Assembly (NCBI RefSeq): GCF_002019695.1
Contig: NZ_KV917376.1
Location: forward strand, 4,964,764 to 5,028,763
Direction: 5' to 3'
Length of the DNA: 64,000 bases
DNA from: Evansella clarkii
GTDB lineage: Bacteria > Bacillota > Bacilli > Bacillales > Salisediminibacteriaceae
Part shown: in pieces, positions 55,387 through 64,000 of the stretch
Layout of the letters: every line of letters starts with the position of its first letter
How positions within the stretch are numbered: the stretch's first letter is position 1
Notes under the pieces: model-generated
The model's input: the letters and a program-made list of their open reading frames with translations, nothing else
What the model was told of the DNA's origin: nothing
The model's database searches: none
Translations under genes and position numbers: made by a program

Positions 55387-56808
55387 ATGATGAAACCTAA
55401 GACTATAGTCGAAAAAATCTGGGAACAGCATTTAGTCCTTCAGGAAGAAAACAAGCCTGACCTCATATATATTGATTTGCATTTAGTCCATGAAGTCACT
55501 TCTCCCCAGGCTTTCGAGGGACTCAGAATAAAAAAACGGAAAGTCCGCCGGCCTGAACGCACATTCGCAACTATGGACCATAATGTCCCAACAATAAACC
55601 GCCATATTATTAATGACAAAATTGCTCTGAAACAGATGCAGACACTGGAAGAAAACTGCAGGGAGTTTAACATCCCTCTTGCAGATATCGACCATCCCGA
55701 CCAGGGAATTGTCCACGTTATTGGACCGGAGCTTGGGCTTACCCAGCCCGGAAGGACAATTGTATGCGGGGACAGCCATACCTCTACTCACGGCGCATTC
55801 GGTGCACTTGCTTTTGGTATCGGGACCAGCGAAGTAGAACACGTTCTCGCCAGCCAGACTTTATGGCAGTCACGACCGAAAACATTGAATTTAAAAGTTA
55901 ACGGAACACTCGGAACCGGTGTGACGGCAAAAGACTTAATTCTGGCGATCATCGCTAAATACGGCGTGCGCTTTGGCACAGGCTATGTAATTGAATATAC
56001 AGGTGAAACAATCCGCTCTTTATCTATGGAGGAGAGAATGACGGTTTGCAATATGTCTATTGAAGCTGGGGCCCGTGCCGGATTAATCAGCCCGGATGAA
56101 ACAACTTATAATTATTTAAAAGGGAGACGCCATGCACCAGAGGGAGAGGATTTCACTAAAGCAGTTGAACAGTGGAACAGCCTTGTAACCGATGAAGGTG
56201 CGGCATATGATAAAACTCTCGAAATAAACGCTTCCGAAGTGGAGCCTCAGGTAACCTGGGGAACTAATCCCGGAATGTGCCTCCCGGTAAGTGCATCTGT
56301 ACCCGATCCTGAACATGAAGGAAATCCGGCTAAAAAAGAAGAAATTCTTAACGACCTGGACTATATGGGTCTGAAACCAGGCCAGCCGATTTCCTCAATT
56401 AAAATTGACCATGTATTTATCGGTTCCTGCACGAATTCCCGGCTGAGTGATCTGAAAAAGGCGGCTGCTGTGATAAGAGGCAGAAAAGTTCATCCTTCTG
56501 TTAAAGCCATTGTTGTACCTGGCTCCTTTAAAGTTAAACAGGATGCTGAAAAAGAGGGCATTGACCTGATATTTAAACAAGCTGGATTTGAATGGCGTGA
56601 AGCCGGCTGCAGTATGTGCCTTGCTATGAACGACGATATAGTGCCTCCTGGTGAAAGATGCGCATCAACATCTAACAGGAATTTCGAAGGCCGGCAGGGT
56701 AACGGTGCACGCACTCACCTTGTAAGCCCCGAAATGGCTGCTGCATCAGCTGTCGAAGGCCATTTCGTTGATGTCCGGGAATACAGTGAATTTACAGCAT
56801 TAACTTAA
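55387..56808 (+). CDS. leuC: 3-isopropylmalate dehydratase, large subunit
   Basis: A 473-residue aconitase-family subunit with a [4Fe-4S] cluster. Cluster cysteines lie in [13 protein letters not shown] and [39 protein letters not shown] is the family hallmark. It works with LeuD, encoded 15 nt downstream. AAGGAGAAG precedes two adjacent ATGs (55387 and 55390); the first is used here. Confidence 0.97.
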   Translation: MMKPKTIVEKIWEQHLVLQEENKPDLIYIDLHLVHEVTSPQAFEGLRIKKRKVRRPERTFATMDHNVPTINRHIINDKIALKQMQTLEENCREFNIPLADIDHPDQGIVHVIGPELGLTQPGRTIVCGDSHTSTHGAFGALAFGIGTSEVEHVLASQTLWQSRPKTLNLKVNGTLGTGVTAKDLILAIIAKYGVRFGTGYVIEYTGETIRSLSMEERMTVCNMSIEAGARAGLISPDETTYNYLKGRRHAPEGEDFTKAVEQWNSLVTDEGAAYDKTLEINASEVEPQVTWGTNPGMCLPVSASVPDPEHEGNPAKKEEILNDLDYMGLKPGQPISSIKIDHVFIGSCTNSRLSDLKKAAAVIRGRKVHPSVKAIVVPGSFKVKQDAEKEGIDLIFKQAGFEWREAGCSMCLAMNDDIVPPGERCASTSNRNFEGRQGNGARTHLVSPEMAAASAVEGHFVDVREYSEFTALT

Positions 56809-56823
56809 CAGGAGTGATCAGGA

Positions 56824-57411
56824 ATGGAACCTTTTAAACTGCACACAGGGCTTGTCTGCCCTCTTAACAGAACAAATATTGATACTGACCAGATTATACC
56901 GAAGCAGTTTCTAAAACGAATAGAACGACAGGGGTTTGGAGAATTCTTATTTTTCCACTGGCGGTTTGAAGATGACGGGAAGGCTAAAGAAAACTTTCCT
57001 TTGAACAAAGCTGAATACAAAGGAGCCTCCATTCTTGCAGCCGGGGAGAATTTCGGCTGCGGTTCTTCCAGGGAACATGCCCCATGGGCCCTGGAGGATC
57101 ACGGTTTTAAAGTAATCATCGCTCCAAGCTTCGCAGATATATTCTATAATAACTGTTTTAAAAATGGCCTCCTCCCTCTTCAATTAAGCGAGGAAGAAAA
57201 AGAGTACATTGTTAAAAAAGCAGAAACGGAAAGCTATAAACTGACAGTTGATCTGGAAAAACAGACAGTATCAGACGATCTTGGCTTCAGGACTGAATTC
57301 CAGATCCTCCCTCACCATAAAGAGATGCTTTTAAACGGCTGGGACGAGATCGGTGTAACTTTAAATTACGAAGACAGAATTTCAGAATACGAACAACAAA
57401 CCTCCAAATAA
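56824..57411 (+). CDS. leuD: 3-isopropylmalate dehydratase, small subunit
   Basis: A 195-residue swivelling subunit. Signatures: LNRTNIDTDQIIPKQFLKRI near the N terminus and ENFGCGSSREHAPWAL, the aconitase small-subunit loop, then FADIFYNNCFKNGLLPL. AGGAGTGATCAGG precedes the ATG. Completes the leucine branch; ilvA follows in the same direction after a gap of about 95-125 nt. Confidence 0.96.
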   Translation: MEPFKLHTGLVCPLNRTNIDTDQIIPKQFLKRIERQGFGEFLFFHWRFEDDGKAKENFPLNKAEYKGASILAAGENFGCGSSREHAPWALEDHGFKVIIAPSFADIFYNNCFKNGLLPLQLSEEEKEYIVKKAETESYKLTVDLEKQTVSDDLGFRTEFQILPHHKEMLLNGWDEIGVTLNYEDRISEYEQQTSK

Positions 57412-57536
57412 AGACGCAAAGAAATATCCGGAACTAATACCTTTCATCTCTTTAATAACAGAGGAAGAACAACTAAAACAATACTAAAAATCAGGAGAGT
57501 GAAGACATTGGGAATTGCTTAAACGTAACTTCAGTA

Positions 57537-58523
57537 ATGGATGCTATGGAATACTTAGGAAGACTGGTACACAGAACACCTCTGGTCTCCTCTGATTCTA
57601 TCAACAGAATGGCAGGGAAAAATGTATTTCTAAAGATGGAAAACAAGCAAAAAACTGGTTCATTTAAATTAAGGGGCGCAGCATACAAAATGTCGCTTCT
57701 CCCTGACAGCAAATTAAGAAATGGAGTAATTGCTGCCTCAGCTGGAAACCATGCTCAGGGCGTGGCCTTAGCTGCAAAGAAAAGAAATATCACCGCTAAA
57801 ATTTATATGCCGGCTAACACACCCGCAGCCAAAATTGAATCAACAAGAAGCTATGGTGCAGATATAGTTCTCACAGGAAACTCTTTTCAGGAAGCTTACG
57901 ATGCTGCAGTGAAGGAAGAGAATAAATACGGAGGGTACTTTTTACACCCCTTTGATGATTATGATGTCATGGCTGGCCAGGGCACAGTCGCATTTGAAAT
58001 GCTTCAGCAGGAACCATTTCTCGATACCATAATAGCTCCTGTCGGCGGCGGCGGTTTAATCAGCGGAGTTGCAATAGCCGCAAAATATATAAACCCAAAA
58101 ATAAAGGTGATCGGAGTTCAGGCAAAAGGAGCCTGTGCAATGTACAATAATTACCATTTCCCTGCCTCTGCTCCATTAAGTGAGGTGGCAACCTTAGCTG
58201 AAGGAATAGCTGTAAAAAAACCAGGAATTCATTCTTCACACGTAATCAATAAATACGTGGACGATTTACTTGTTGTTTCCGATCAAGAAATTGCTGCAGC
58301 AATTATATTTATGCTTGAAAGGCAGAAAACACTAATCGAAGGTGCAGGAGCTGCTGCTCTGGCTGCACTTATGAAATATAAAGACTCCATTCCTGGGGGA
58401 CATTGCGGCTTAATTGTGAGCGGTGGAAATATCGATTTTGCAAAGCTCGTAAAAATAAAGGAATTATCGAGGAACACCCAATTACTTTCAGAACCATATA
58501 AACAACCTATGTACAGCCATTAA
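57537..58523 (+). CDS. ilvA: Threonine dehydratase (threonine ammonia-lyase), short form
   Basis: A PLP enzyme that makes 2-oxobutyrate from threonine for isoleucine. The PLP lysine is in KTGSFKLRGA, the glycine loop in APVGGGGLISGVA, and SGGNIDFAKL closes the protein. At about 328 residues it lacks the C-terminal ACT-like regulatory domain, so isoleucine feedback of the usual kind is not expected; it looks like the TdcB-type short form. Coordinates begin at the first ATG, but the good ribosome binding site AGGAGAGTG lies near 57495, and the in-frame sequence before the ATG (LNVTSV) also fits the family, so translation may begin at 57507 (ATT). It closes the operon. Confidence 0.88.
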   Translation: MDAMEYLGRLVHRTPLVSSDSINRMAGKNVFLKMENKQKTGSFKLRGAAYKMSLLPDSKLRNGVIAASAGNHAQGVALAAKKRNITAKIYMPANTPAAKIESTRSYGADIVLTGNSFQEAYDAAVKEENKYGGYFLHPFDDYDVMAGQGTVAFEMLQQEPFLDTIIAPVGGGGLISGVAIAAKYINPKIKVIGVQAKGACAMYNNYHFPASAPLSEVATLAEGIAVKKPGIHSSHVINKYVDDLLVVSDQEIAAAIIFMLERQKTLIEGAGAAALAALMKYKDSIPGGHCGLIVSGGNIDFAKLVKIKELSRNTQLLSEPYKQPMYSH

Positions 58524-58535
58524 AAAACAATCCAG

Positions 58536-58563
58536 CAGGCACCCCTCACCGGTGCCTGTTTTT
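58536..58563 (+). terminator. Terminator of the ilv-leu operon
   Basis: CAGGCACC / GGTGCCTG with a 7-nt loop followed by TTTTTA, 12 nt after ilvA. Confidence 0.85.
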
Positions 58564-58680
58564 ATGTAAAAAGCTCTTGCTATAAGCACTAATATTTGTG
58601 AAAATTAGATTAAGTATTTAGAGCAGCGAAATAATCTCCATCGACTTCAAATATACAACGCCTTAAAAAGGAGCTCTTCC

Positions 58681-59331
58681 ATGACTAATAAAAGGACCCC
58701 GGAATCCCTGTTTGAAGACATCTCGCAGGACAATGAAGTATTAAGGGAATTTAAGCATCATTCCTGGCGTGTAATGTATCTTTCCGCTATGCTTGGCAAA
58801 AAAGCCGGCTGCTATTCTGATGATCTCCGTGTTGCCGCATTGCTCCATGACATTGGTAAAATGGCTCTCTCAAAAGAAATACTATTTAAGCCCGGAAGGC
58901 TTAACTCGCTGGAAAAAACAATAGTAGAAACACACTGCTATATAGGAAACCGGATCGTCAGAAAAGAGCTGGGGAAAACTCATGCTGCTGAATACATAAG
59001 GGACCATCATGAAAACTGGGACGGTACCGGTTATCCCCGGGGTCTTACCGGTGAAAACATTACAGTGGAAGGAAGAGTCATTCGAATATGTGATTCCTTC
59101 GATACGATGACATATGACTTGAGAAACTACAGCAAAGTAAAGAAAACTCGTGAGGAAGCCTTCACTGAACTTCGTGAATGTTCGTGGTCTCAATTTGACG
59201 GCAATTTAGTGGAAAATTTTATAGAATTGCTCTCCCATATAGAACTTCCTGAAAACTGGTACCATAACTTTGACTCTAAGTTTTTGGAAAATGTTTATGG
59301 TTATATAAATAAACCGGAAGATTTTTTATAA
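58681..59331 (+). CDS. Stand-alone HD-GYP domain protein
   Basis: A 216-residue metal-dependent phosphohydrolase. The HD pair is His56-Asp57 in ALLHDIGK; HHENWDG at 109-115 and GYP at 117-119 are the HD-GYP additions, and VEGRVIRICDSFDTMT the following ligand region. Such proteins degrade c-di-GMP or related cyclic dinucleotides when all ligands are present, as seems so here. There is no sensor domain. AAAAGGAGCT precedes the ATG. Confidence 0.88.
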   Translation: MTNKRTPESLFEDISQDNEVLREFKHHSWRVMYLSAMLGKKAGCYSDDLRVAALLHDIGKMALSKEILFKPGRLNSLEKTIVETHCYIGNRIVRKELGKTHAAEYIRDHHENWDGTGYPRGLTGENITVEGRVIRICDSFDTMTYDLRNYSKVKKTREEAFTELRECSWSQFDGNLVENFIELLSHIELPENWYHNFDSKFLENVYGYINKPEDFL

Positions 59332-59441
59332 GTTAAAAAGGAAAAACTGTTTTCCCTGGAGAATTAATCAGGAATATTAACACCATAGTCACGGTATTAA
59401 TATTATTACCTGATCTGATTCAACTTTCAAAGGAGGATGGT

Positions 59442-59621
59442 ATGATGAAATTATGGCTGACACCTCTATGTTTCCTGGGAATACTTTTATTCTACTTTGT
59501 GGTCGGTGTGCTGGGGCTTTCTCTTTACGGGGCTGTTTTCTGGATTGGCGCTGCCGTGCTTACACTTCTTGGAGCATACTGTACAAAGCATCTTCCTGAT
59601 CCGGAGGAAAATGCCTGTTAG
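59442..59621 (+). CDS. Small two-helix membrane protein, 59 residues
   Basis: Starts with two ATGs behind AAAGGAGGATGG. The peptide has two membrane helices (LTPLCFLGILLFYFVVGVLG and LYGAVFWIGAAVLTLLGAY) and a short polar tail with a C-terminal Cys. A GGCCTG/CAGGCC hairpin with seven T follows 7 nt after the stop. All expression signals are good; the family is not known to me. Confidence 0.7.
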   Translation: MMKLWLTPLCFLGILLFYFVVGVLGLSLYGAVFWIGAAVLTLLGAYCTKHLPDPEENAC

Positions 59622-59628
59622 AGTTACC

Positions 59629-59653
59629 GGCCTGAAAATCCAGGCCTTTTTTT
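59629..59653 (+). terminator. Terminator of the 59-residue gene
   Basis: GGCCTG-AAAATC-CAGGCC followed by seven T. Confidence 0.85.
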
Positions 59654-59783
59654 CTTGCTTTCATAATGATTCATCTTATTTTCAAATTTAAGCTCACCCA
59701 CCATATCCATCTTCCTGTAAAATATATAATTATCCGGACACGTTACTAACTATGCTAAAACAGATTGGGGAATTTGATTAATT

Positions 59784-60545
59784 ATGAAGACATTCTATGT
59801 TTACTTAACAGCTGCTGTATTATTTTTAACAGCAGGCTGCTCAAATAACGAAGATAAAACGGAACTATACATTCTGGCGGCTGCCAGTCTGTCAGACGTA
59901 ATGTCAGAAATAGCAGAAAGCTATAATAATTACAGTGAAGATACTGAACTTATCTTTAACTTCTCCTCTTCCGGAAGACTTCGCCAGCAGATTATGCAAG
60001 GGTCCCCCGCTGATATTTTCCTTTCCGCTTCAGTAGAAGAGATGGACCGGCTTGAAGAGGAAGGGGCTGTTCTCAGCAGAGTTAATCTCCTCCAAAATCG
60101 GTTAGTACTGATTGCCTCAGAGGATCACGACTTTCAGTATTCCTCCGTAAATGACCTGGCCGGACCTGAAACAGACAGCTTAGCAATAGGACAACCTGAA
60201 CTTGTACCGGTGGGGAGATATGCCGAAGAGGCTCTCAGAAATGCAGGAGTATTGGATGAGATTGAAGAAAAAATAGTTTATACTAATGACACCAGACAAG
60301 CGCTTACCTACGCAGAAACAGGCAATGTGGATACTGCCGTTGTTTATGAGACAGATGCAGGAGTTTCAGAAAGTGTGAAAGTATTTGATATAATTGATGA
60401 AAGTACCTATTCGCCTGTCTATTACCCGGCAGGACTCCTTTCTGGAGCGAACTCACCTGCTGAAGCAGAGGAATTCCTTGAATGGCTTCAAAGTGAGGAA
60501 GCCGGCAGTATATTTGAAGCTAATGGGTTTACTATTTTCAGATAA
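59784..60545 (+). CDS. modA: Molybdate ABC transporter, substrate-binding lipoprotein ModA
   Basis: A 253-residue oxyanion-binding lipoprotein; the lipobox is LTAGC with Cys19. The mature protein begins with LYILAAASLSDVMSEIA and FNFSSSGRLRQQIMQGSPADIFLSA, the two anion-binding loops of ModA, with ETGNVDTAVVYETDA later. That separates it from TupA of the tungstate operon near 7.6 kb. The ribosome binding site (TTGGGGAA) is weak and 13 nt away. modB follows directly. Confidence 0.92.
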   Translation: MKTFYVYLTAAVLFLTAGCSNNEDKTELYILAAASLSDVMSEIAESYNNYSEDTELIFNFSSSGRLRQQIMQGSPADIFLSASVEEMDRLEEEGAVLSRVNLLQNRLVLIASEDHDFQYSSVNDLAGPETDSLAIGQPELVPVGRYAEEALRNAGVLDEIEEKIVYTNDTRQALTYAETGNVDTAVVYETDAGVSESVKVFDIIDESTYSPVYYPAGLLSGANSPAEAEEFLEWLQSEEAGSIFEANGFTIFR

Positions 60546-60558
60546 ATGAGTGATACAG

Positions 60559-61218
60559 ATGTATTTAGACTTTTGGTCTCCGATCTTTATTTCAGTAAGA
60601 GTAACAATTATTGCCAGTGTCACTGCATTTTTACTTGCAGTTTTAGCTGCAGCTTTAATGAAAAGAAAAAACTTCAAAGGTAAATATATTATTGAAACTA
60701 TCCTTATGCTGCCGCTCGTTCTCCCCCCTACAGTTATTGGATTCGGGCTGCTTTATTTTTTCGGGCGAAACAGCATAGTCGGACAAATATATGAGACTGT
60801 TTTTAATCAGTCAATTGTATTTACTGTAACTGCTGCAGTTCTGGCAGCAACCGTGGTTGCCTTTCCCCTGATGTATCAAACCTTTAAAGCCGGGTTTGAA
60901 CAGGTAGATCAGGATTTAGAAGAGGTTGGAAAAGTTCTTGGGGGAAACTCCTTTCAAATCTTCCGTTACGTAACCTTCCCCCTCTCAAAAAATGTATTAT
61001 TGGTCGGTTTCGTTCTTGGTGCTGCAAGAGCACTCGGGGAATTCGGCGCTACATTAATGTTCGCCGGCAATATTCCCGGCAGAACCCAGACTGTACCTAC
61101 TGCCATATATGTAGCAGTTGAAACAGGGAGAACAGAGCTTGCCCTTTACTGGGTTCTCTCAATAGTAGCACTCTCGTTTTTCCTGTTATTTTTTGTCCAG
61201 CTGAAAAAATCTTCCTGA
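60559..61218 (+). CDS. modB: Molybdate ABC transporter permease ModB
   Basis: About 219 residues and five membrane helices; EEVGKVLGGNSFQIFRYVTFPLS is the EAA loop, ALGEFGATLMFAGNIPGRTQT the family tail. The ATG at 60559 follows the modA stop by 13 nt; a GTG at 60550 is another candidate, and neither has a strong ribosome binding site, so coupling to modA is likely. No modC ATPase gene follows: the next features are a terminator, repeats and amtB. Confidence 0.92.
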   Translation: MYLDFWSPIFISVRVTIIASVTAFLLAVLAAALMKRKNFKGKYIIETILMLPLVLPPTVIGFGLLYFFGRNSIVGQIYETVFNQSIVFTVTAAVLAATVVAFPLMYQTFKAGFEQVDQDLEEVGKVLGGNSFQIFRYVTFPLSKNVLLVGFVLGAARALGEFGATLMFAGNIPGRTQTVPTAIYVAVETGRTELALYWVLSIVALSFFLLFFVQLKKSS

Positions 61219-61239
61219 TTAACCTTATAAACAGTAAAT

Positions 61240-61274
61240 AAAACGCTTGGATAATATTATTATCCAAGCGTTTT
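61240..61274 (+). terminator. Terminator of modAB
   Basis: A 16-bp perfect stem, AAAACGCTTGGATAAT / ATTATCCAAGCGTTTT, with a 3-nt loop. Confidence 0.9.
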
Positions 61275-61313
61275 GTTTGTTAAATACCTTGCTTTATATG
61301 GTTGTGCTTATTT

Positions 61314-61382
61314 GCGGATCCTGATTCCGCTATTGCTTTAAATTCCTTCTATTTTAGCATGTTTTCGGATCCCTTTTGTTAT
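61314..61382 (-). repeat. Two more copies of the AATAACGGAA-GGATCCG repeat
   Basis: On the leftward strand 61334-61314 reads AATAGCGGAATCAGGATCCG plus C, close to the copy at 19789; 61382-61365 reads ATAACAAAAGGGATCCGA, a weaker copy. The 381-nt gap also contains the modAB terminator and the TnrA site, but no ORF. Confidence 0.6.
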
Positions 61383-61510
61383 ATGAACAGGGTTCAAGAT
61401 CTGCTCTCCGTGAAGTGATATTGTACTTACTGCCTTGTCAGATCAGGAAAGATCTACATTTTCTCTGATTATTTTTAGCTTGGCTGCTTAGCCAGGATTA
61501 CTAAATACCC

Positions 61511-61527
61511 TGTCATAATATCTGACA
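61511..61527 (+). promoter_or_regulatory. TnrA box upstream of amtB
   Basis: TGTCATAATATCTGACA is a perfect match to TGTNAN7TNACA, the TnrA consensus, 73 nt before the ammonium transporter start. In B. subtilis TnrA activates nrgAB under nitrogen limitation. Confidence 0.8.
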
Positions 61528-61599
61528 TGTTTGTAGATTCAGAATTTTAAATCATTATGATTAAGATATAACAAATCAACTTGAAGGGAGCAATTAACA

Positions 61600-62865
61600 A
61601 TGGAAGACACTATTTTCTTACTTAATAATGTATGGGTCATGATAGCCTTTGTCCTTGTCCTGCTCATGCAGGGTGGATTTATCTTACTGGAGGCAGGTTC
61701 GACAAGGATGAAGAACGCAGGCCATACTGCAGCGAAAACAATTTTTACTCTTGGTATTGCTTCCTTAGTTTTCTGGGCAGTAGGTTATGGATTTATTTAT
61801 GGAGAAACTAACGGTATTATTGGAACCTCCCTCTTTTTCTTTGGGGACTTTACAACGGTTGTAGACGGGCTTACAGGTTCAGTAGACTTTATTTTCCAGC
61901 TTGCTTTTGCCGGTATTGCCTTAACGATCGCTTTCGGTGGATTCGCAGAACGGGCAAAGCTTTCTGTCTATGTTTTATTCGCTGTTCTTTTCACCGCAGT
62001 TGTGTATCCGGTAGTTGCGCACTGGATTTGGGGCGGCGGATGGCTGTCCACTTTAGAGAAGCAGGATTTTGCAGGTTCCACAGTAGTTCACTTAACCGGG
62101 GCGATGGCTGCACTGGCAGCAACAATCCTGCTGAAACCGCGGATTGGCCGGTTTAATGCTGATGGCTCCCCTAATCAGCTGAGCGGGCATAACCAGGTAT
62201 ATACTACTCTCGGTGTTCTTATTCTCTGGGTTGGCTGGTTCGGTTTTAATGCCGGAAGTACACTCGGAGTTGAAAATGGGTTTTTCGGATACGTAGCATT
62301 AAATACTCAGCTTGCCGCAGCTGCAGGGGCAGTGGCAGCACTTGCAGTAGCATGGGCTGACTCCGGGAAAGGCGATGTTACCACGATGCTGAACGGAACT
62401 TTAGCAGGGCTTGTAGCTATTACAGCATCATGTGCTTTCGTAGCTCCCTGGGCTTCTGTAATAATTGGTATCATCGCCGGTATAATTGTCCATTTCAGTA
62501 TGAAACTATTTGATAAGCTTAAAATCGATGATCCGATTTACGCTTTATCTGTCCACGGTATAGCTGGTATTTGGGGAACATTATCCACTGGTTTTTTCGC
62601 TACTCCTCAATTGGCAGCTATGAATGGGGGTTCTGCCGGACTCCTTTACGGCGGAGGTTTCACACAGCTTGGAGTACAGACACTCGGCGTTGTTTCATCA
62701 GGTATATTCGCCTTTGTCGCAGCATTTGTTATTCTCCTTGCAATTCGTCCACTAGTTAACGGTTTACGTGTAAGCAGAGAGAAAGAATTACTTGGACTGG
62801 ATATGAGTGAGCACGGAAGCTATGGTTATCCGGAGAACTTCAGTCCTGAAAAGCAGACATCTTAA
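61600..62865 (+). CDS. amtB: Ammonium transporter AmtB (NrgA)
   Basis: A 421-residue channel with 11 membrane helices. The N-terminal LLMQGGFILLEAGSTRMKNA, VVHLTGAMAALAATI with the first pore histidine and LSVHGIAGIWGTLSTGFF with the second are the Amt signatures. AAGGGAG precedes the ATG. The TnrA site upstream is in line with use at low nitrogen. The PII gene (nrgB/glnK) that usually neighbours it is not present; an IS3-family element starts about 38 nt after the stop. Confidence 0.96.
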   Translation: MEDTIFLLNNVWVMIAFVLVLLMQGGFILLEAGSTRMKNAGHTAAKTIFTLGIASLVFWAVGYGFIYGETNGIIGTSLFFFGDFTTVVDGLTGSVDFIFQLAFAGIALTIAFGGFAERAKLSVYVLFAVLFTAVVYPVVAHWIWGGGWLSTLEKQDFAGSTVVHLTGAMAALAATILLKPRIGRFNADGSPNQLSGHNQVYTTLGVLILWVGWFGFNAGSTLGVENGFFGYVALNTQLAAAAGAVAALAVAWADSGKGDVTTMLNGTLAGLVAITASCAFVAPWASVIIGIIAGIIVHFSMKLFDKLKIDDPIYALSVHGIAGIWGTLSTGFFATPQLAAMNGGSAGLLYGGGFTQLGVQTLGVVSSGIFAFVAAFVILLAIRPLVNGLRVSREKELLGLDMSEHGSYGYPENFSPEKQTS

Positions 62866-62947
62866 TTAAATTGATCTGCCAAATAAAAAAGTGACTCAAA
62901 AATGAACAGCACCCCGTCAAGTAGACAGCTGAAATAATAAAAATGTA

Positions 62948-63826
62948 TTAAGCGGCCTTAGCTCTGTACTCACAGGGACTGAGGCCGTTTAGTTTTTCCT
63001 GGTAACGGTAATGGTTATAGAACTGTATGTAGTCATCAATGTCTTTTAGTAGTTCCTCGAAAGTATTGTATGAACCAAGCCTGTATTTTTCACACTTCAA
63101 TTTGCCCCAAAACGACTCCATCGGGCCATTGTCAATACAGCGGCCAACACGGGACATGCTTTGCTTCATATTCGCCTGTTCGATCATTCTCTTAAAAGGA
63201 TGGGAGGTGTATTGAAATCCTCGGTCACTGTGTAACAGTGCCTGTGAATCAGGTGCTGCCTTCAGAGCTTTTTTCAGCGTTTTAAACACGAGCTCATTGT
63301 TGTTTGATTTACCAAGTACATAAGAGATCACGCTGCCATCATGGAGGTCCATAATGGCACTGAGGTAAGCCTTACGGTTACCATACTTCATTTCTGTCAC
63401 ATCAGTTACCCACTTCTGGTTTGGGCGGTCTGCCTGGAATTCGCGATTCAGTACATTTTCAGCTGTATGCTGGGGTGAAGAGTATTTATAACGGCATTTC
63501 TTACGACGAATGACAGACAAGAGGTTAGCACTTTTCATAAGACGGAGAATACGTTTATGGTTCAAAGGCTCCTTAAAGATCCGGTTCATCGAAATCGCCA
63601 TTCTCCGATAGCCATAAATACCCTTCAACTTATGTTGAAGAAGAGTCATCTCTTCCATAACTCGTCGATTTAATTTCTCTCTGGCCGAAGGTCTGCGATT
63701 CTTCCATTTGTAATATCCCTGCCTGGAAACATGGGCAATGTCACAAAGTAACTGGACAGACATATTTTCTTCCGTGCTGAGTTCGTATATAGCAGTGTAC
63801 CGGCTATGGTACCGGGTCTCACTCAA
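62948..63826 (-). CDS. IS3-family transposase OrfB
   Basis: A 292-residue DDE integrase/transposase. HTH_21-like GIYGYRRMAISMNR leads to the catalytic core with Asp in QKWVTDVTEMKYG, Asp in LLHSDRGFQY and Glu in GPMESFWGKLKCE, so the DDE triad is complete. It probably has no independent start in vivo: the frame is open upstream through an A6G slippery site in orfA, so the active protein would be an OrfAB fusion. The TTG at 63826 overlaps the orfA stop. Confidence 0.92.
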   Translation of the reverse strand: MSETRYHSRYTAIYELSTEENMSVQLLCDIAHVSRQGYYKWKNRRPSAREKLNRRVMEEMTLLQHKLKGIYGYRRMAISMNRIFKEPLNHKRILRLMKSANLLSVIRRKKCRYKYSSPQHTAENVLNREFQADRPNQKWVTDVTEMKYGNRKAYLSAIMDLHDGSVISYVLGKSNNNELVFKTLKKALKAAPDSQALLHSDRGFQYTSHPFKRMIEQANMKQSMSRVGRCIDNGPMESFWGKLKCEKYRLGSYNTFEELLKDIDDYIQFYNHYRYQEKLNGLSPCEYRAKAA

Positions 63827-64000
63827 TACCGCCTCCTTTCGATCTCCTCCAACTTTTTTAAGAACGCATTTTCCGCACGAAGACGCTCGTTCTCTATTTT
63901 CAGCTTCTTCATTTCTTTTTCTTCTTTTGTCATTTCTTTTTCCGTTCTTTGCTTTCCACGATTATCCTGAAGAGCTTCTTCCCCACCTTGAAGGTACTTT
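63823..64000 (-). CDS. IS3-family transposase OrfA, C-terminal part
   Basis: The frame is open from the window edge to a TGA at 63823 and gives 58 residues: a charged helix and a leucine-zipper-like end (KKLKIENERLRAENAFLKKLE). The N-terminal HTH is outside. OrfA binds the inverted repeats and dimerises by this zipper. Confidence 0.85.
   Translation of the reverse strand, partial: KYLQGGEEALQDNRGKQRTEKEMTKEEKEMKKLKIENERLRAENAFLKKLEEIERRRY
63853..63859 (-). other. A6G slippery heptamer for -1 frameshifting
   Basis: Leftward A-AAA-AAG in the orfA frame (TTA AAA AAG). The orfB frame is -1 to orfA and stays open between this site and its nominal start. Purine-rich GGAGGAG and GGAGGCGG sequences lie just after it and could stimulate the shift. 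Confidence 0.75.

Larger units (their letters stand above)
62903..64000 (-). mobile_element. IS3-family insertion sequence (IS150-like), right part truncated by the window edge
   Basis: The element is read leftward: orfA (partial) then orfB, joined by a frameshift site. Its inner-left end is taken at TGAACAGCACCCCGTCAAG near 62903, a sequence of the type found at IS3-family tips; the other end is outside the window, so inverted repeats and target duplication cannot be checked. Confidence 0.8.

Overview
The window reads as chromosomal DNA of an endospore-forming member of the Bacillaceae. The evidence is a spore photoproduct lyase pair (splA-splB), SpoVR, YunB, TreR-, CodY-, CcpA-, TnrA- and WalR-like DNA sites, a T-box leader, many TTG/GTG starts and strong GGAGG ribosome binding sites. 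A very Asp/Asn/Glu-rich linker in a surface lipoprotein and a CPA1-type cation/proton antiporter would suit a salt- or alkali-adapted genus, but that is inference. No tRNA, rRNA, CRISPR array or prophage is visible. One IS3-family element runs off the right edge.

Layout. 1-6.2 kb: 3' end of niaR, a CcdA/DsbD-like membrane protein, an RsbR-type STAS protein, an ECF sigma/anti-sigma pair, an aldo/keto reductase and an SDR reductase. 6.3-9.9 kb: a tungstate uptake operon (HTH-PBP regulator, tupA, tupB, tupC) preceded by phased repeats and a cruciform repeat. 10-13.8 kb: trehalose PTS gene treP with two TreR operators, then the pseudouridine genes psuK-psuG. 14-17.8 kb: AarF-like kinase and phasin-like partner, then splA-splB. 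17.8-27.3 kb: acyl-CoA dehydrogenase, chemotaxis receptor, GNAT plus Asp/Glu racemase, Pro/Gly-rich protein, methionine aminopeptidase, a YocH-like wall protein and a ketopantoate reductase. 27.4-33.4 kb: a peptide ABC transporter with a divergent lipoprotein gene. 33.4-45.4 kb: yunB, small membrane ORFs, antiporter, PAP2, pgeF, a reduced FAD protein, ktrC-like gene, ppaC, two more STAS stress proteins and spoVR.

46-58.5 kb: one long branched-chain amino acid operon, ilvE-ilvD-[T-box]-ilvB-ilvN-ilvC-leuA-leuB-leuC-leuD-ilvA, with a sigma-A promoter, a cre and a CodY box in front and an Ile-type (ATC) T-box inside. Its wide internal spacers hold three different repeat elements. 58.7-62.9 kb: HD-GYP protein, small membrane protein, modA-modB without modC, and amtB behind a TnrA site. 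62.9-64 kb: IS3-family transposase with an A6G frameshift site.

No clearly new multi-gene system is visible; most genes are recognisable housekeeping, transport and sporulation genes. The less explained material is mostly non-coding: a 133-bp hairpin-bearing repeat in two copies, an AATAACGGAA/GGATCCG repeat family, phased direct repeats, and two genes whose starts are not standard (CTG racemase, ilvA). Several very small ORFs with good signals are also listed.
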